A stretch of 64,000 nucleotides of DNA from Pyrrhosoma nymphula (Eukaryota; Arthropoda; Insecta; Odonata; Coenagrionidae): positions 23,625,096-23,689,095 of the forward strand of contig OY754330.1 of NCBI GenBank assembly GCA_963573305.1, given 5' to 3'. Position 1 is the stretch's first letter; each line of letters opens with the position of its first letter. A model generated the notes under the pieces. It made no database searches. It worked only from the letters and a program-made list of their open reading frames with translations, and had not been told where the DNA came from. A program made the position numbers and the translations under genes. Shown here one piece after another: positions 14,801 to 25,920 of the stretch.

Positions 14801-17800
14801 CTGGGTGAGGGTAGATAATAACAGATAAGGTGAAGGAGTGATCCTCTCGGGTTACCCCCTTATCTTTCTCGCTGAATGAGTCCCTCGCAGATGAATGTCG
14901 TCGCGCCTAGGAATAAGGAACGAAGAACTTTTTTCTTGAAGGGTCTTCTGGGAAAAACCGGTTTAGACGCGCCAATTGTTCAGATCCGACTGAGGTATCA
15001 CCCTAAAATCTGACAGCTTTAATGTTTCTGGCTGAGTGATTGAGAGGGATAGCTGGATGGAAGGACTGCTCGTCAGGCAATTTCCAAATATCCTGTGAAG
15101 GATATTTTACCATTCATCACGATAACCCTAATCGAGCCTCGTATTGCCGGTAATAATCATTTTTCATCACAAAACGAATGAGTGAACGGAATAATGCATC
15201 GATTTGATGCGAAGGTAGCTTGACACACGGAAGTCGATTTCCATTGAAACTTTCGTCTTACTTTTGAACCATCCGTAAAAATTTATGACGCAAGTAAACA
15301 ATAAACATTGCAAATTGATATATCCAGATAATATTGTTAAAATTCGTCACGGCAAAGAGGGGTAGTACCAATCCGCGAGTTGCTGCGCGCCGCACCGCCA
15401 GCTGCAACGGCAAAATAACTTATCCGGTGGCGCCAAATTTGAAATTCCCAAAAATAGGAATAATAAAACTCCGACAAATAAGTTGTGTTCAACTGACAAT
15501 GAGTGCACCCTGTGGGCATGAATACACATTTAAATATACTTTCATGAATTATAACTTCGTAAATCATGCAAGTACATTGCGAGAGTACATCTTAATCTAA
15601 GGAAACAAAAAAAGAGCTTCATCGCGATGTTTTTGAATGATACTCGTTCATACGAGATTTGATATTACGAAGTGCCGATTTTTCCGGTCCCGTCAACATC
15701 GTAATTTCGAGTTTCTACTGTAACAAGTTTCTCTAGCAACAGAACATGAATCTTTCCTTGCCTTATTTGGTACACTAGATATATATTTGTTACCATGTGT
15801 GTTTGTTACTATGTATATTTGTTACTACATATATTCATGTGAAATGGATGTTTTACATCATAAATTTGCAATAATTATCTATAAATGACAAAAATTGAAG
15901 TTGTAAATTTCTTAAAAAGTTCGTTAAAGAAACTCCATGCATGAAGTAAATAGACAGATAGTTACGAATGGCAATGTAGGTGATTGAAACTTTGTAAGGG
16001 GATAACTTTTCAGTGCGTAAAAAATTATAACCCTCGAATTGCTAGAAATATTACCAAAAAATGACCATTGTTTTAACATTAGAAATCACTATTTGAAAAG
16101 AGTGTCGCTTGCCGCATCGCTGGCTCTGGACCTTCAACAGTGCAGGAGGCACCAGGAACACGAACTACTAGCATCGGCCGACTATATGCGGGCGTAAAGA
16201 AAAATATATGGACATCGCGGACTTGCCCCAATATATGCGGGCTTGTCAGATTTTGCACCACCTCGGTGCCCGAATATATGCGGGCTTGTCAGGGAAGTGG
16301 TTGAGGGACATCTTACTGAGGATGAAGAATAGGATATCACTGCAAGAAATTCAGACATGGTTGTAATCCCTGGAGGAATGACAAGCCTGCTTCAGCCACT
16401 GGATGTGTTGATGAACAAACCATTTTAGGACAGGTTGAAGGCAACTTATTCTGAGTGGATGCTGCAAGAGGAAAAGGATAAAACTCCATCAGGAAAAATA
16501 AAGAAACCTCCTGCCCTCATGACTCAATGGGTGCTAAACTGCTGGAATAGCACTCCTGAAAAAATTGTGATTAAGAGTTTAAAAAAATGTTGTATATCTA
16601 ATGAACTTGATGGAACAGAGGATGATATTGTTTGGATGGACTCTGATGATGAGGACGATCAAGACTGGTCTCCTTGTGGTCAAGAAGAAAGTGATGTGTC
16701 AGATGATAGCGAATCAGAAGAAATCAGGTCACGTGGAAATCCGCCATCGCGGAATAGTAAGGCAGCTATCTGGCTGCACTTTGTGCAATTGCCGAATTCG
16801 CATGCAACGTGCAATTACTGCAATACAGTACTAAAAAACCTATAATATTGCTTTCAATACGGCTTTCATGTCTCATTTGAAATTATGTTCATAAGCTATA
16901 GCCTATTAATATTTGTTATAAATATGTTACTTATTCATTCATGAAAATTGACAATATTAAATTCCAAGTGATCATTGATTTCAGTGGCAAGCTTAAAATA
17001 AAACATTTGACTAACTTACTGATCTAGAGTGGTGGAACAAAAAAATATTAAATAAAGGATTTGCTTTATAAATCCACAAGAGCTAAAGATCACATTATCT
17101 TGTTCACAGGTGTGTCCCAGCTAACCTACCGATCCTAGTTATATTTTATTGTGAAAAAGCACAAGCTACTGGGTGTAATTTTGCTTTGGAACCTTTTGGG
17201 TTGCACTACTTTGTTCTAAAACAATGATGTTCCCACTCTCAGGTCTTTACAAGGCAAACATTTACTGTAATTTTTGTCTTGCCATCAAAACATCCATTTT
17301 CCTTAATAATCCAGTACCCACGAATGTGAATACCTCTACTACCCGAACCCAAAAATTACCCGATGCCCGCAGATATTTCACTACCCGCATCCGAACCCGA
17401 CCCAAAATGAAAAAGTGCTACTCGCACACCCCTAAATATGACCATTGACAAAAAGATGATACTGTCATTCAGAAATGCATGGTCGCGTTAAGAAGACGTC
17501 CTGAATCAGAAGCGGTGAGAGGAAGAAGCAAAGAAATCTCATTTGGTTACCCAGAGGAGTCTCCTTCAACAGATTGAGGAATTGAATGCCAAACGAGCCA
17601 AATTAGTGTCAGAGAAAGTCACTGAAATTCTTTCGATTGACGATGAAATTGTAAATATGACATCAAAGTTAAACTAATTTTCTTTTTATTTTGTGTACCC
17701 AAAGATTGTAACAATATCTATTGTCGTTCAAAACTGGCAAAACTTCCAGTTTTATTTCCTAATAACGATAATTTTTATTTTGTTGACTTAAAGTTGTTGA

Positions 17801-20800
17801 TCTCTTATTACTGGAAGTTCATATGTTTAATATGAAAATAAACCTACAATTTTTCATAAGGTTAGACTTTTTTGCTTCCTCAATACCAGTTTTATCTCTA
17901 TAAATGACCGAAATCTTGGAATTTTCAGGTGCACAAAAGTCAGGGAAAATCTTTAATATTGGTGTGGAAATCCTGGAAAAGTCAGGGAAAATAAAAATGA
18001 AAAACTCCTATAACCCTTAGACAGTACATAGTAGACATTAGCACAAAATACAAATTTCATACTGATATTGCTAAATGGCCAAAATTCGAAAAAAAAGCTA
18101 ATTTGTAATAAATCGTAGAAAATTGGATATTGCTGTATCAACAAAAATTATAATTTTTAAAGCACTTAAAATCTGGAAAGAGCCACAAAATCAGGATTTC
18201 AAGGGGATAGCATCATGGTGCCAAAGATTTATGGAAAGGTATTATTTACGCATGCAAGCTAGAACCCAGATTGCCCAGCGTATGCCAGATGATTATGAAA
18301 AAAAATAACATTTCCATAGGGTTATTATTATGTAAAGGGAAAGACAAACTTTTGAAATGGGTCAATTTGTAGAATTTTTAAACTGATAACAGAGGACATT
18401 TTTCGAAGGATTACAAATAAAATAATATGCTATTGAAGTATGTCTGATCGGTTGAATTGATAGCTCAATTTATAGAATATGTCATCAATTTTATAAATCT
18501 TGATGGAATATTATTCAGCCATGGTGCATTCCACTGGTCTGAACATTTTTGTGTTTCACATGCAAGACGTGGCAATGCAGCTGTCATTAACTCTTGCGTA
18601 TTTTCAGAATGCCCTAATATAATTAAACTACATATAAATCATATGTTTTCGGATGATAAAAAAGTTACAAATAAATTATAAAGTGCTGTCATAACTTTTA
18701 TTTTATTTTTTGTGCAAATTGTAGGATTAGATAAAGTTTTCACATTTTTGTAATTAGCAGCAAAATATTAACTTAAAAAATGTGCGTTTGTACTAACATG
18801 TATTTTTATTCATTCTTGCATTTTTTGGTAAAAGCTGTTTTGGCTATAGATTTTGCAGTTTTCCCTAGGATGAGTTACAAAGCTTAGAAAGTTGAGGAAA
18901 CTGTTAATTTTAGAGTATTTGGAGTTCATTATTTATTGGCGTGCCTACGTTTTTGAATTTTATAGATTAAAAGATAGAAGTAAAATGGCCATAAAATTAC
19001 CATTAAAATGATGTATATTAAATTATATTAGCATGTACACAAACCCAGACAGATTTTAAAAGTACAGCGGCAAATCATTTTAATGCTGACAGTAATGTGT
19101 AGGCATGGACAATGAGAAGAATAGTTTAGATTTCCCAAAAAAAAGGGAACAAAATGTTCTCTATTGATTTTTTTCAAGTTAGTCACTGTTTATTCCTTAA
19201 GATACATTTCCTTGTCATTCATGTTGTTTCTACTAGTTTTTTAATTAGTGTTATTTGGGTTTTTATGATTACCTTGAGCTCTTCCTCTTTTCAGTTTCAG
19301 ATTACGCGCAACTGTCTGAAGAGCAATGGCGCTTCTTTCACAGAATATATGGGGGAGGACCTGAAGTGATCGTTCGACAGGGTGGTCTGATTGGCCGAAG
19401 TGTGCCTCCCATCTTAGGCACTCCAGCAGCATCAAAATTCAATGGAAATAACAGCTGTGTTCCTCCAACATCATCCCTATCTGATACCAGTTCTGGGATC
19501 GTTATCTCGGGAAGTCTAACTGGAAGTCTTGATTCTGGGCAGTCAGTGAAGCAATCACATGCCAACAAAGCTCATAGCACAGAAAACATCCATCATCACT
19601 CTCAACCAATTGTAAGTACCGACAATGCAAAATTTCCCATATATCTTTATTTCTAGGTCTTCCAGGTTCAAGGGGATTGAAGGTTTTTTTATACCATCAA
19701 TAATATTTTTTATTGGGTATGATCACTTGTAACATAAATGAGGCAACAGGTTTCAATTTCAATTTATTATTATTCAATAGGCCAAAAGCCCTATTACAAA
19801 ACAGTGCAAGGCAGCAACGTGGAACACACAATGAAAACCCCTTCAAAAGGTGATGACAAAATTACAAGCATCCTAATTCACATAGTACCATAAACAGCAA
19901 AACATTGAAACAACAATAAAACGCCAATAAAATTATACACTTGAGCAAGAAAACAGACTTGCAACCACCAACGATCGAAGACCAATGCATGTTAAAATTT
20001 AAATAAATATAAAACTACAAGAATTATATATCATATAAATTTCTTAGTGTGTCGATCAATAGATCCATCAGTTCCTTAATTACCAGAGTCCCAAGGGCCC
20101 CATGATAGATTGCTTCATAGGGTTATCAATATATTCAATGCATATTTACAACAAGTATAGTGTTTGATGTCTATTCTCATAGTAGCTCTCTTAGAGGCAC
20201 TGCATGTATATGAGAGAACACGTAGTAAACGATACACACAAAGGAATTAAATATGTTACACACTTAATTAAATGTGCAAGAATACTTAGGTGCAGCAAAT
20301 AGTAATGGTAATAATGCCTATGTTGCTACAACAAACACATCGTTGTTTATTATCGTTTAATACTTGGATGTATTACACGTAATGGAACCGTCTGCCTCTG
20401 ATTACGATTGCAAATTGTTTTTAAGACCAATTTCCACATCATAAACGTTGCGAGGTATTAATATAAGTTTAAAGGTGTTAAAGTGCAGCTAACTTACATT
20501 CACTCATTTTTGGGTTTCCTATTCATGAAAGAGGACCATCTTTCCGTGCACCTGAAAAACGATCAGCATGTCTGCTACATCGAACACAATGTACAAGATA
20601 GTATACAAACTCCTCAAATGACCATGCCAACAGTATTCTACAAGCTTAGGGATTTTCTTATAAAATAAGTTCAATGTTTTTCACACCCGTTGAATTTCAA
20701 TAGGCACCTTCCGCTAGTTTTGGATAAAAAAAACTTTGTACTTTTTCACCCTTTATATAAAAACTGCGACTGGTTTCAACGAAGATGCCTTATTAAGGTG

Positions 20801-23800
20801 AAACTAGTCGCAGTTTTTAAATCAAGTGTGGATAAGTAAAAAGTTTTTAAATCAAAATGGACACATCAATTGTAAAACTTTTCAAGAATTTTGCATAATT
20901 TGTGAATACAGTCCTCGACTTACACGGTTAATTCGTCCCAAAACTTTCCGCGTAAGTTGAAATCTGCATAAGTCGAAACACAACTACTGTAAAGATTACG
21001 ACCGCGACGGGTCTGTCAGAGGAAGTACAGGGAACAGAATTAAAAGAAATGGCGCGGTTAAGACCATACTATTTATTACACCGATTACACTGCTCTACAT
21101 CTCGCGATCAACAGAGCCGCGAAACCTCTTGCTCTCTTGAACTCCACCTTGGCGTCGCCACGTGATCGGCACTCACCTCTCCCATTTGTCGTCGTTGCGG
21201 TGGCGTGAGGTTCGTAGGTCACTGAGGTTGCAGCAACTATGGGTGGGAATGAAGCGACCGGAAACCGAAGGAATGTGTCAGGTAAGGTGCAAGCAGAGGA
21301 AAGAACGAAGAGACCGTGGGATGCTTAGGTAGGTGCGTTGGAAAAAGACAGAGGAAGTGTCCAGCCTCTTACACTACTTACCTATCCATTTTTGAACCAT
21401 TAGCAGTGCCGCTTTTACTGCGATTGGCGGCAATCGGCAATGGTTACAGAAAATGCCGTCTTTCGAGAGGACGTTCAGTTATCATAATACGACAATTCCG
21501 AGAGTAACACATCCAATCTTTATTTCACTGGAAATTTAAGTCTAAAATAAGTATAATTACACAAAACATGAATAAATTGAAAATTTGTTAAATTATCATA
21601 CTCATGTGAATGCCTGTTCATAATTGGAATAGTTCTTAATAAATACCTACGTGTTTAGCTGAAACGATTTTAATGATTTTATGAGACAACTTTCTCAAAT
21701 TTGATAAATAACTATCCCAATGATCAAGTCACAACGGAAATACAAGTTCATCTGTTTGCTGTACTTCCACACTCATTAGTTCATTCATTAGCTGTCAATT
21801 CATGGCTCCTAATGTGAAATACGACCCTCAGACTCTTTACATTGCATTTAAGAAATGCCTTGCCCTTAAGTGGCCTCAACTAGTCCTACTGAGTCCAATT
21901 AATGTAGTGATTTGAAAGAAAATTATGACTAAATGGAATTTTAAAAGCACAGTGGTGAAAAAATTGAAGAACTCAAACAGTAAGCTGCAAATAAATAAGC
22001 TGGCCAACTCTCCTTAAATCTGAAGATTAGTTTATTTTTTTAAAGCATCACATTAATCATATAAAAATATATGGGTCGTTCCATGTCCGATTCACATAAA
22101 TTGTTTTCACCCCCTTTGTTTATTTAACTTTTCACATAATCACAGGCCCTGTGAAGAAAATAACGAAAGTGCATTTCTTGCTATATATATCAGATATCAT
22201 TCCCAAGACCAGACTGTCAGTAATACGAGTTGACCTGTATACTCTCTGTCACCAAATTGATTCCTGGTTGAAGACGTCAAACGTTTATTCCATTGCTGCA
22301 CAGCTCAAATAGCTTCAATATCTAGTGGTCCATATCCCTCAGGGTAGCAAAATTGAGAAAAACTTTCAATTGAGAAAATCTTTCATCAAAAAGTTAATCC
22401 ATGTGCATGGTTACATACATTTATGACAACGTACGTAAGATGCGGAGAGGGTATGTACCCAGGGTACATATAAAGTACATTTGGTAAAGTCTGCCAACAC
22501 CAAAACTTGTATCAAGCTTGAACCACATTAAGTTTGCAGAAAAAAATCTTTGTCCATAGGCAGAGCTTTTGAATAGTCTGAGATTTTGGCAGAGAGAAGT
22601 CCCACATTTAGATCTTCACCTAAATGGGAAATCTGTTGAAAGAGTTACTAGTGCAAAGTTCTTAGGATTATTAATTGACGAGTCCTTGACTTGGGAGATC
22701 CATATTAATCAATTATGCCTTAAACTTACAAAATGTGGTATTTGTAAAATTATGTTTTGAGAAATCTTGCCAACATTGTTAACTTAGAAGTGCGAAAAAT
22801 GGCATATTTGGGTATCTTCCAGTCATGTCTAACTTATGGCATTATTTTCTAGGGATCCTCTCCTGGTTTTAAAAAGGTTTTTGTAATGCAAAAGAGAGGT
22901 ATTAGATACATAGTTAAAATACCAGAACGAAAATCCTTTAAACCTCACTTTAAAAGAGTTAAAAATCCTAATGCTGCCAAGCTTGTACATTTATCACTAA
23001 TGTATTTACATTTTAGATAATAAGAGTGAATTCACTACAAATGCCCAAATACATGGGCATAACACTCGGCAGAGAGTGGATATGCACATGCTTCATCACA
23101 CTACATCAATATATAATAAGAGTCCCTTCCATGTAGCCATTAAAGTTTTTAATCATTTACCTTCTGTCATTAAAAATTCCACTTCTAGAGCATCCTTTAA
23201 AAGAAAACTTAAAGACTTTCTGCTAAAGAAGGTCAACTACACTGAACAAGATTTTCTGGAAGTGTCTTTTGGACCTTAATCTCTTTCTCTGTATATATTT
23301 TTGTATTCCTGTGTTGTGTTATTCTTGTGTTGGGCCATTTTTTCTTTTTTCTACGACTTGTCCCACATTTTACTCTTGTAAAATATCAGGATCAATAAAT
23401 ATATTATTATTATAATGAGAAAAGTGGGTTAGATTTTGATCACCAGATTCCATCCAGACAAACCAGCAGGGTAAGTTAAAATAAGCGTGGTAAAATATGA
23501 TTTCAGGAGTGACTAAAATAATATGTAAGACTTTATCAGACCCCCTCACCCCCATACATTAGAGAGTAAGAAGAGCCCAACCCTCCTTCCCCACCAAAAT
23601 ATCTTACAAAATACTTGAATGGCCTCTTACATGAAGATAAATGCTTTCAAGTTGTACTAACTGCTATTGCATATTTATACCAGAAAGTCATAATCAAGTG
23701 AACTGCCAGAAAATTTTCTCACATTACTTCCAAGATAGAGGATTTTTACAATGAGTAAAGACAATTTACATTTCTTTTAATGCTTCCTCATTAGTAAATT

Positions 23801-24974
23801 CATTGATAATCAGTCAAAATTCTTATAATTTATCCCTTATACTGCCAGTCCATTTCTGGTGGGATGTGCGAAGAATGCCAAGGTTATTTTCAGGTTCTAA
23901 AGTTGGGCCGATAAATAAAGTTGCAGTTTTTGCACATCCAACGTAGGCCGATATATCGGCCCGCTGGCTGTATAAGGGTTAGATAAGGGCCAGAAACAAT
24001 GTAATGGAAGTGGTAGGACCCTTTCATGTTTGCTTGAATGAATTCCAAGGTTAACGAAAAGTAAAATTATATTTCATTATTAGTTTTTAAGCTTCATTGT
24101 GATAAGAACAGAAATTTAATTGTTGGCTCAGGTTTACATGCTAATTGTGGACATGCCAACAGTGCAATCTCCTTGACAGTTAGATGTTCCTCCTTGAAAA
24201 ACTGGAATATTTTATGAGAATTATAGCTAATCCAAATAACTTCTAAGGAAAAGAAACTTTTTCTTGCTTGATGAAGTTTCAAATGATCAAGGCCAAAAAT
24301 ATAAAATTGTCAGTTGACCATTTATTTCAATTTTCAAAGAGCCTACTCTATAAGATTTATGTGAAATCAAATTTCAGATATGGTTTGGAATGTATGAGTT
24401 TTATGTCAACAGGAGAACCAGTAGACTCCAGTTTGAAAAGGACATTTTCATTTTATTGAGTGGTAGCCTGAAGGGTTTTAATTTACAGTCATTGAATGAA
24501 TTTATCTCTGCTCACTGCAGTTACACCTAAGTTTTATGCTTACTCCTGTTTCATTATTTGCAGATGCCAATACCACGTCCCCAGTCATTAGTGACGGCAG
24601 TTGGCAGCACTTATCAGAACACAGTCGGTCTTCCAGGTCGTAGTCTGAGCCTCAGTTCTGAAGGAGATAATAACGTCTTGAGTGCTGTGAGGAAAGTCCG
24701 AAGGAAAAGGCGGGATTCAAGTTCAGGTGGTTTTGGAGAGGTGTTAGAGATGACGCAAAGCCAAAGTGCAAGCAGTTGGAGTCCTGTGTGGCCAGTGACA
24801 AACGAGGAGGGCAAGGCTGGAGCAGTCTCTCCGAAGGGAGAGGGGCAAGAGGAGGAGGGTAAGGAGGTGGAAGAGGGGGGAGAGATGAAGTCTGCTGACG
24901 GAGGAGCAACTAGGCAAGCCAGTGTAAGCCATGACTATGATGGCCACCTGGCAGAGCCCATGAATGTGAACTAA
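5576..24974 (+). CDS. Usp20-33: Ubiquitin carboxyl-terminal hydrolase 20/33-like, C-terminal five exons (partial)
   Basis: Exons: 5576-5833, 10576-10702, 10818-10971, 19295-19611 and 24564-24974 (stop TAA), together about 422 residues. Phases agree across every junction and all introns are GT-AG. The protein matches the tail of USP20/USP33 deubiquitinases, which carry two DUSP domains after the catalytic domain. Exons 1-2 give the first DUSP (blocks FYVSKQWVNRF, FAEPGPIDNSDFLCAHGG, GVWEYLY, FGGGP). Exons 3-4 give the second (SWFRQWHGFVKGK, EPPGAIDNS, EEQWRFFHRIYGGGPE). The last exon is low-complexity, with a basic KVRRKRR stretch and a Glu/Gly-rich region, and resembles no vertebrate tail. 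In vertebrates these enzymes remove ubiquitin from signalling and membrane-protein substrates. The N-terminal zinc finger and Cys/His catalytic boxes are outside the window. Choice between USP20 and USP33 is not meaningful, as insects are thought to have one ancestral gene. Confidence 0.9.
6345..6352 (+). repeat. Target-site duplication, left copy (ATAGACAC)
   Basis: The eight bases are identical to 8306-8313 and directly border the inverted termini of the element between them. Confidence 0.8.
6353..8305 (-). mobile_element. DNA transposon, 1953 bp, 8-bp target duplication, hAT-like ends
   Basis: The left end reads TAGGGTGCCCCTTATTT and the right end, reverse-complemented, reads TAGGGTGTCCCTTATTT. 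Similarity between the ends continues inward for about 150 bp, including a shared CCCGTGCCGACTTGAGCG block. A perfect 8-bp direct repeat, ATAGACAC, flanks the element. Ends starting TAG with 8-bp duplications fit hAT-like elements, but the encoded protein is not a typical hAT transposase, so the superfamily is uncertain. The protein reads on the minus strand, opposite to the host USP gene. Confidence 0.8.
6697..8030 (-). pseudogene. Broken transposon protein (DTTAS / NGACVLLEQ family)
   Basis: Reading the minus strand from 8030 gives, with frameshifts and stops: MSHQLPRARESVFLIGDIKH, then TGHKLPSNRQVLEVLF; a Lys/Glu-rich part near 7640-7740; an LxALDRCxxSVRESVYILLG region near 7270; WDGKLLPALNF near 7090; IEDTVQILCCDTTAS then GRFNGACVLLEQKLFREL near 6850-6960; and a CKHFRESWESVNA-like end near 6700. 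I recognise this order from uncharacterised proteins multiplied in insect genomes and take it to be a transposase. The Asp in CDTTAS is a candidate catalytic residue. Reading is broken at several points, so the copy is dead. Confidence 0.6.
8306..8313 (+). repeat. Target-site duplication, right copy (ATAGACAC)
   Basis: Direct repeat of 6345-6352 at the right border of the element. Confidence 0.8.
9780..10100 (-). repeat. Partial copy of the Tigger-like element seen at 12891-15720
   Basis: The reverse complement of this stretch matches 12891 to about 13180 in order. Shared pieces include the CAATAGAA terminus (ending at 10100, followed by TA), the 'acgaacctcgg ... ggtc' block near 9950, and 'gtattcggc ... 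attaattagatgt' near 9850. It is one end of the element only, in opposite orientation. Confidence 0.7.
10576..10702 (+). CDS. Usp20-33: USP20/33 exon: first DUSP domain, C-terminal part
   Basis: The acceptor is TTTTCCAG ending at 10575 and the donor GTAATT is at 10703. The exon encodes FGGGPACNRLYECSICRSEQ and a Glu-rich helix. The two Cys of CSIC are conserved in the family. Confidence 0.9.
10818..10971 (+). CDS. Usp20-33: USP20/33 exon: second DUSP domain, N-terminal part
   Basis: The acceptor AG is at 10816-10817 and the donor GTGAGA at 10972. The exon encodes AEESPILIYAIAMSWFRQW followed by VKGKEPEPPGAIDNSSI. It leaves one base of a split codon. Confidence 0.9.
10972..12242. other. USP intron, no gene
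   Basis: AT-rich intron sequence. A TAGGGATGAG hAT-like terminus occurs at 12043, followed by degenerate CGATTC repeats. TTAA at 12239-12242 is the flank of the next element. Nothing else recognised. Confidence 0.5.
12243..16300 (+). mobile_element. piggyBac-like element with ~460-bp inverted arms, carrying a nested element
   Basis: The left arm (12243 to about 12695) and right arm (about 15838-16300) are inverted copies of each other, from the tips CCGCTTCCCTGAC / CCACTTCCCTGAC inward to a shared 'atgatgtaaaac' block. The left flank is TTAA and the right flank TTGA, one change from a TTAA duplication. Each tip carries near-palindromes centred on TATA, such as TGCCCGAGTATACTCGGGCA (12257-12276). 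No piggyBac transposase is present, so the original was non-autonomous. Its interior holds the 2.83 kb Tigger-like element at 12891-15720. Confidence 0.65.
12891..15720 (+). mobile_element. Tigger/mariner-like element with TA target sites, 2.83 kb
   Basis: The left end reads CAATAGAAACTCGAAAATACG after TA (12889-12890). The right end, reverse-complemented, reads CAGTAGAAACTCGAAATTACG before TA (15721-15722). Inside are fragments resembling other element ends (CAGTAAGCCCTCGACTAACG at 13275, TAGGGATGG at 13470). No intact transposase frame is visible. Half of a second copy lies at 9780-10100. Confidence 0.65.
16310..16845 (+). pseudogene. Tigger/pogo-type transposase C-terminus, stop-interrupted, followed by a BED-finger-like segment
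   Basis: The frame reads SDMVVIPGGMTSLLQPLDV then NKPF, a stop at 16423-16425, then DRLKATYSEWM. PGGxTSxLQPLDVxxNKPFKD is the hallmark C-terminal part of the DDE domain in Tigger/pogo/jerky transposases. The frame continues through an acidic region (DSDDEDDQDWSPCGQEES) into AIWLHFVQL and HATCNYCNTVL, which look like the start of a BED zinc finger (aromatic block plus CxxC). The stop and missing N-terminus make it a pseudogene. It directly abuts the right end of the piggyBac-like element. Confidence 0.7.
16853..19294. other. USP intron, no gene
   Basis: AT-rich. 17320-17420 has degenerate ACCCG-type repeats. 17925-17990 has two GTCAGGGAAA repeats, like internal parts of hAT elements. No exon recognised. 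Confidence 0.5.
19295..19611 (+). CDS. Usp20-33: USP20/33 exon: second DUSP domain, C-terminal part, and Ser-rich linker
   Basis: The exon encodes DYAQLSEEQWRFFHRIYGGG, completing DUSP 2, then a Ser/Thr/Gly-rich linker ending in His-rich HHHSQPI. Two possible acceptors lie six bases apart (AG at 19293-19294 and 19299-19300). Both keep the frame and differ by two residues. The donor is GTAAGT at 19612. Confidence 0.9.
19612..22559. other. USP intron with repeat fragments
   Basis: 19762-20130 begins with ATT-rich sequence next to a GGCCTATTGAATAATAATAA-type tail on the minus strand, possibly a LINE 3' end without coding sequence. 20759-20818 is a Penelope-derived hairpin. CAGTCCTCGACTTACACGG at 20909 after TA is a Tigger-like terminus with no partner found. 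No exon recognised. Confidence 0.45.
20759..20818 (+). ncRNA. Decayed hammerhead-like motif in a 20-bp hairpin
   Basis: The right half keeps GAAGA (20781-20785), a stem II (GCCTT/AAGGT), GAAAC (20800-20804) and GTC (20807-20809). The left arm (20759-20778) is an inverted copy of the right arm (20799-20818) with one mismatch. The first bases of the CTGAAGA block are altered, so activity is unlikely. Confidence 0.4.
22560..23410 (+). mobile_element. Non-LTR retrotransposon (jockey/CR1-like), 5'-truncated tail
   Basis: Three frames together encode the end of a LINE reverse transcriptase. 22569-22760 has SAKFLGLLIDESLTWEIHIN, the typical segment after the RT palm. A second frame near 22860-22990 has FVMQKRGIRYIVKI. 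23040-23279 has HGHNTRQRVDMH, YNKSPFHVAIKVFNHLP and ASFKRKLKDFLL, the usual C-terminal block. Frameshifts and stops separate them. The copy ends in an AATAAATATATTATTATTA-like tail near 23395-23416. It shares the sense of the USP gene. Confidence 0.75.
23834..23978. mobile_element. Small TTAA-type inverted-repeat element, 145 bp
   Basis: The ends are CCCTTATACTGCCAG and, reverse-complemented, CCCTTATACAGCCAG. The flanks are TTAT and TTAG, each one change from TTAA. The right end contains the palindrome GGCCGATATATCGGCC (23946-23961), again TATA-centred, and the left half has a decayed GGGCCGATAAAT copy. Confidence 0.6.
24564..24974 (+). CDS. Usp20-33: USP20/33 terminal exon
   Basis: The acceptor is TTTGCAG (AG 24562-24563) and the stop TAA is at 24972-24974. 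The encoded tail of 136 residues has a basic VRKVRRKRR patch followed by Ser/Gly and Glu/Gly-rich sequence, no cysteine, and no match I recognise. It is assigned by frame continuity and by being the only open sequence before a poly(A) signal. Confidence 0.8.
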   Translation: MPIPRPQSLVTAVGSTYQNTVGLPGRSLSLSSEGDNNVLSAVRKVRRKRRDSSSGGFGEVLEMTQSQSASSWSPVWPVTNEEGKAGAVSPKGEGQEEEGKEVEEGGEMKSADGGATRQASVSHDYDGHLAEPMNVN

Positions 24975-25865
24975 AGAATGAATGGGTTTGCTGTTTGCAT
25001 TTGTTTTCCATTGTGTGCTGAGTGAAAATATGGAAGTTCTTGTTGTCAATTTCTACACAATGCAGTCTCTGTTGGATGTTTCATTTTCCAGTGGTCCACC
25101 ACTAGCCTTAACTGCACTGTTGTTGTTTCTGTTAGTTGTAGGTTGAGAAGATTTGTTTTTATTTAATGTATATATAAAGGTGCATTGGTGATAAAGTGTA
25201 TGTGTGTGTGTGTGAGCATGCTTGCCATTATGGGTTGAAAATTTCCATTAATACACGACAATATGTTACTCATTTCATTATCATTGTATGGTAATCAAAG
25301 TGATTAGATTACAATTCAGTTGAGGATTTCATTCCATTTAATCTTACAGTTGGTTCATGCATACATGGTAATATGTAAAAGGTTGGGTGATTTCTCTTAA
25401 AGGCTTGCCCATAAAATTTTTATCAAGTTAAGAATTTTCATCAATGTTATTGTTATTTAACATTATTTGAATGTTTTGTTAAGTTTCATGCATAATATTT
25501 TAATAGCCAAATGGAAATCCAAAGGATCATTTTTTCTGACATTTAATGTCTACTGCATTAAGTGGTGAGGAATAATGAAACCCCTAAGCAGTCAATGTTT
25601 TGTGATATTTGCCAAAATACTTCAGTATTGACTTCCTTAAAATGTACAAGCAAATGTTATCAAAGAAGTGCCCAACTTTTATTATAAACTTGACCAAATA
25701 TTAAGAGGTAGCGGACAATAAGAGATAGAATGTGGCATGCAGATTATTAAATGTGAGCAAATGCACATCTAATATCTGTATGATACTTTCTTAAATTCAT
25801 GTCTTGCCTACAATCTTGGATTTTTCAAATACTTTGAAGAAATAAACGTGAGTATAGAATTAAAG
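24975..25865 (+). other. USP20/33 3' untranslated region
   Basis: The sequence between the stop codon and the AATAAA at 25841-25846 contains a (TG)n run near 25198-25215. The cleavage site is inferred about 15-25 bases past the signal. Confidence 0.6.
25841..25846 (+). terminator. Poly(A) signal AATAAA for the USP gene
   Basis: Canonical hexamer on the plus strand 867 bases after the USP stop codon, facing the FEN1 signal. Confidence 0.55.
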
Positions 25866-25920
25866 ACTTTAATTTCTTTGAAACACATGATTTAAAATTT
25901 AAAACAGGACAGTGAGCAAA

